In this document: positions 57,711 to 64,000 of the stretch, piece after piece | Numbering within the stretch: the stretch's first letter is position 1 | Layout: the number at the start of each line of letters is the position of its first letter | Assembly (NCBI GenBank): GCA_047495785.1 | Contig: JBLDXI010000055.1 | Location: 496,001-560,000 of the forward strand | DNA length: 64,000 bases | Source of the DNA: Lepidodermella squamata | Taxonomy: Eukaryota; Gastrotricha | Direction: 5' to 3' | Notes under the pieces: model-generated | Told to the model about the DNA's origin: nothing | The model's input: only the letters and a program-made list of their open reading frames with translations | The model's database searches: none | Position numbers and translations under genes: made by a program

Positions 57711-59610
57711 ATGCCTCCGATAATGGTGCAGTGCGGCGCATTTCGCCGCGAAATTTTGCCGGGTAAAAAAGCCGATCCGCCGCCCGCGCCACCAAGGCGG
57801 TTGTCAAATTCCTCATTAGGCTCAGCTTCTGGAGCTCCATACTTCAATTTCGATCCGCGATTCGGTAATAAAGAAATTAGGTCACTGGAACGGGCTTATG
57901 AAACTACTCGCTCTCGCGTCGATTATTTGTGGGACTCATACAACGAATCTTCAACAGTTGCATCTCACTCTTTCATCAATCAAGAATCTCTCTATGTCTT
58001 GTGGCAAATTAATGTCTGCACTAAGGACCTGCCAGACGAATGGCTGGACGTCGTTGTCCGTGGATTGATAGTCAGCGAATTCCCAAGTTAGTTTCCTGAT
58101 CCTTTCGTGCACAGAAAGATGAATGATTTTCCTGATATTAGGACTGGCGGTTGAAACCTATTTGAAGCATTTACTTTCCGAGGGAGTAACGTCCTCGGAT
58201 GAAACATATAGATGGACAGAAAACCTCTTTGGTATACTGATTAATTTTTCCGAGATATCGGAGCCTTTCAGAAATGTGAGTAATCATTTCATTTGGTATC
58301 ATATTTGGAATTGCGAAAATTTTCAGACGGTTGCCGAAGTTGGAGCCATCGAAAAGCTGATTGATTATCTATCCAATAGCGAGAAGGTCATGGAGGAGGC
58401 GAAACAAGACCGCAAAATGGAAAATCTCCTGGATTTCATGCTTCAGTTGTTATATAATTTATCACGAGGCTTCAGAATGAAATCTCGATTCGTCTCATGT
58501 GGAGCTTCGAAGATTCTCGAGCCTTATTTCCACTATATGGAATCGACTTACGTTCGAGTTGTATCAGTCATGTGCGGAGCGAGGATCGACGCCGGCTGGC
58601 CAGAGGCGACCCAGCTTTGGTCCGAAGATGACACCGAACACACCGGGGTTGTTTATCAACTGCTTACTTACCTCCAATCAGCTTATCAGAACGAGAACAG
58701 GCGCTTCCGCGGCATCGCTGTAGAGGAGTTGGCCGAATGTCTGCGCTTACTCTCAGTTACAGATAAGGACAAAGAGCTATTGGTTAAGCTGGGCATCCTT
58801 CGATGTGCTGGTGGCCTTTTGAATAGCACTGTCGAAGCTGAACAATCACAAGGAATCGATCTATTGTTTGCCGTGTGTTCGGGCCGAACGAACAGCGCTG
58901 TCACTTGCTCGGCGGTTATCGACAATGAAGAAGACTGTTTACAGCCGCTGCAATATATCGCTGATCATGATGATACCTCGGCTGAGTTGAAAGATTACGC
59001 GGCAAGGTTCTTGGAGTATGCTCTAGCCCAAGCTGCAAAGGCCGGCAGTAAGGCTACAGCAGCGACTAAAGCAAATATACTCGCTAATAATGTAGTTCCT
59101 GTTAAACAAAAACCAATGGTATTCCTGAGCTACCAGAAGAAAGACCATTCCAAGGTGAAAAGAATCGAGCGCCTGCTAATTGGCAATGACTTCAAAGTTG
59201 TGAATGCGGAAAAAATGTCAACCGAAGAGGTTAATTCGTTGAGTCGTTTTAGCTGCCAAGTTTTTATCAGTGTTTATAACAGGCCATGCAAAAAGCTAGC
59301 ATTGTAGCTATTTGCCACTCGTCTCATTACTTTCAGTCACCATCATGCCGACGAGATGCAGAATTAGCTGTCTCTTTCCAAAAGAAGTTGGTCTCAGTGA
59401 AAATCGAGAAAGAGTAAGTTCATATAGGATTTTTTTCAGCTTTAGAAACTAATTTTTCAATTGGCTTCACTTGAAAGCTTCGAGCCGGAAGGTTGGTTGG
59501 CGCAAATTCTCGAGTTCAGCCTTGTTCATGTCGAGGGAGACGACTCGTTGTCTCAGATCGGCTCTGGCAACAAGCTGCTGCAGCAATTAGCAATTTTACT
59601 ATGCGACTGA
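57711..59610 (+). CDS. ARM-repeat protein with C-terminal TIR domain
   Basis: Exons: 57711-58085, 58142-58275, 58327-59271, 59337-59413 and 59478-59610, about 550 residues. Residues 1-60 are Pro-rich. The middle is helical and armadillo-like (LFGILINFSEISEPF, LLDFMLQLLYNLSRGF, RGIAVEELAECLRLL). The C terminus is a TIR domain of the animal ARM-TIR type: KPMVFLSYQKKDHSKVKRI, then SPSCRRDAELAV and EPEGWLAQIL, which match the family SPxCRxEAE and PDGWLG blocks. Some TIR domains cleave NAD+ using a Glu; here the aligned residue appears to be Asp. The donor of intron 4 is uncertain because the region before SPSCR is shorter than usual. Start at the ATG of MPPIMVQCG. A cytosolic immune or axon-degeneration-like role is only an inference from family. 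AATAAA at 59716. Confidence 0.8.
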
Positions 59611-60370
59611 GCTATTCGTCATCTTCGATTTCCATTTTTTACTGTACTTGGGTTACAATTATTTTGGCGTGCTATATATGGGAATACTTGGCTACCTGTT
59701 ACCGAAAAAAAACAAAATAAAATTCATGATAATTTATGTGTTCGATGTCAAGTTTTCTGTGCTAAACGGCCATAGCTGAAACTCACCTGAAACTCAGACA
59801 GCTCAGTACTATTTTTTTAATTATTTAGAGAGGAGGAATCACGTGATGCGAAGTGCATTATGAGTTATGATCCAGTATATAGAGCCGCTCCTGTTGGCTT
59901 TACCCTTGGAGCTGTTTTTGCCAAATGCCATGACACAGTTTCATGCTGGAATTCGTCACAATAATAATTAAGAAGAGAACAAAAAAACGAGCCGGCTATT
60001 GGCACTTATTATTTCGCGACCTCCGAGTGCGCACGTCAATAAGCGGCGACAATTTAGTGATGAAACAAGTAGCCCACTGGGGTTATAATGAATTAATACC
60101 AGCTCAGCTAGTGCACGCATTAAAATCATAGCGCGTAAAACGCTGCCGAGAAGTACACAGGCACGCTTACATTCCTGCCAATGACGCCATTATTCGAACT
60201 CTTCTGACGTTGGTAGGAATCTTTTAATCCTGAATTACCAAGCGCCTAGCCTTCAAAAGCCTCTTTCGTTACAAGGTCACATCACTTTTCAAACGGCGTT
60301 ATATTGTCATATTGACCTAGTTCCTTCATTGTTATTAGTCGAATTAGTAACATAGTTTTTTATAACAACA
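59611..60370. other. Intergenic, ARM-TIR gene to ATPase
   Basis: Begins with the ARM-TIR 3' UTR (AATAAA at 59716-59721) and ends with the presumed ATPase promoter and 5' UTR. Short open frames have no recognisable homology. Confidence 0.4.

Positions 60371-64000
<3,630 letters not shown>

Noticed and set aside
59272-59336. GC-AG or 33-bp intron alternatives at intron 4 of the ARM-TIR gene
   Set aside because: They either shift the frame away from SPSCRRDAEL or need an unusual donor; GT at 59272 is the simplest, though not certain.

Overview
This is nuclear DNA of a small-genome invertebrate animal. The genes are broken by short introns, mostly 33-70 bp, with GT donors and pyrimidine-rich (T)nCAG or TAG acceptors. 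The products are animal families: Bora, ZC4H2, Virilizer, DNase II, astacin, a Na+/K+-ATPase-type pump and a receptor guanylate cyclase. Nothing looks bacterial. The lineage cannot be fixed from the sequence; a compact invertebrate genome (for example nematode, tardigrade or rotifer) fits. Exon coordinates below were worked out by eye from reading frame, splice phase and homology, so single junctions may be off.

Layout on the + strand: an H1-tail-like basic protein (868-1065), Bora (1436-2938), a DNase II with a long C-terminal extension (3906-5923), a NEK-like kinase fused to an NHL-like region (7368-9584), an ankyrin-repeat protein (10005-12794), an astacin-CUB-kringle-lectin protein (13228-17371), a TPR/RRM protein (42239-44266), Virilizer (44491-50719), a small unknown gene (55784-56407), an ARM-TIR protein (57711-59610), and a P2C-type ATPase that runs off the right edge (60371-64000). 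Layout on the - strand: a small protein with an EF-hand-like loop (6113-6835), a giant membrane protein of CCP/sushi domains (17818-35574), ZC4H2 (38409-39470) and a NIT-type receptor cyclase (51907-54681). A 731 bp inverted-repeat transposon lies at 40073-40803.

The most striking pattern is that several well-known enzyme folds carry substitutions at catalytic or ligand positions. The astacin has lost all zinc ligands and the general base. The cyclase lacks the NxxxR transition-state pair. DNase II has Asn for the Lys of its second HxK motif. The ATPase keeps its phosphorylation machinery but has replaced key cation-binding residues. The TIR domain has Asp at the NADase Glu position. The giant - strand protein alternates about thirty CCP domains with seven copies of a ~150-residue module for which I cannot name a family. 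Together these give a region rich in secreted and membrane recognition proteins and probable pseudoenzymes, set among conserved housekeeping genes (Bora, ZC4H2 and Virilizer).
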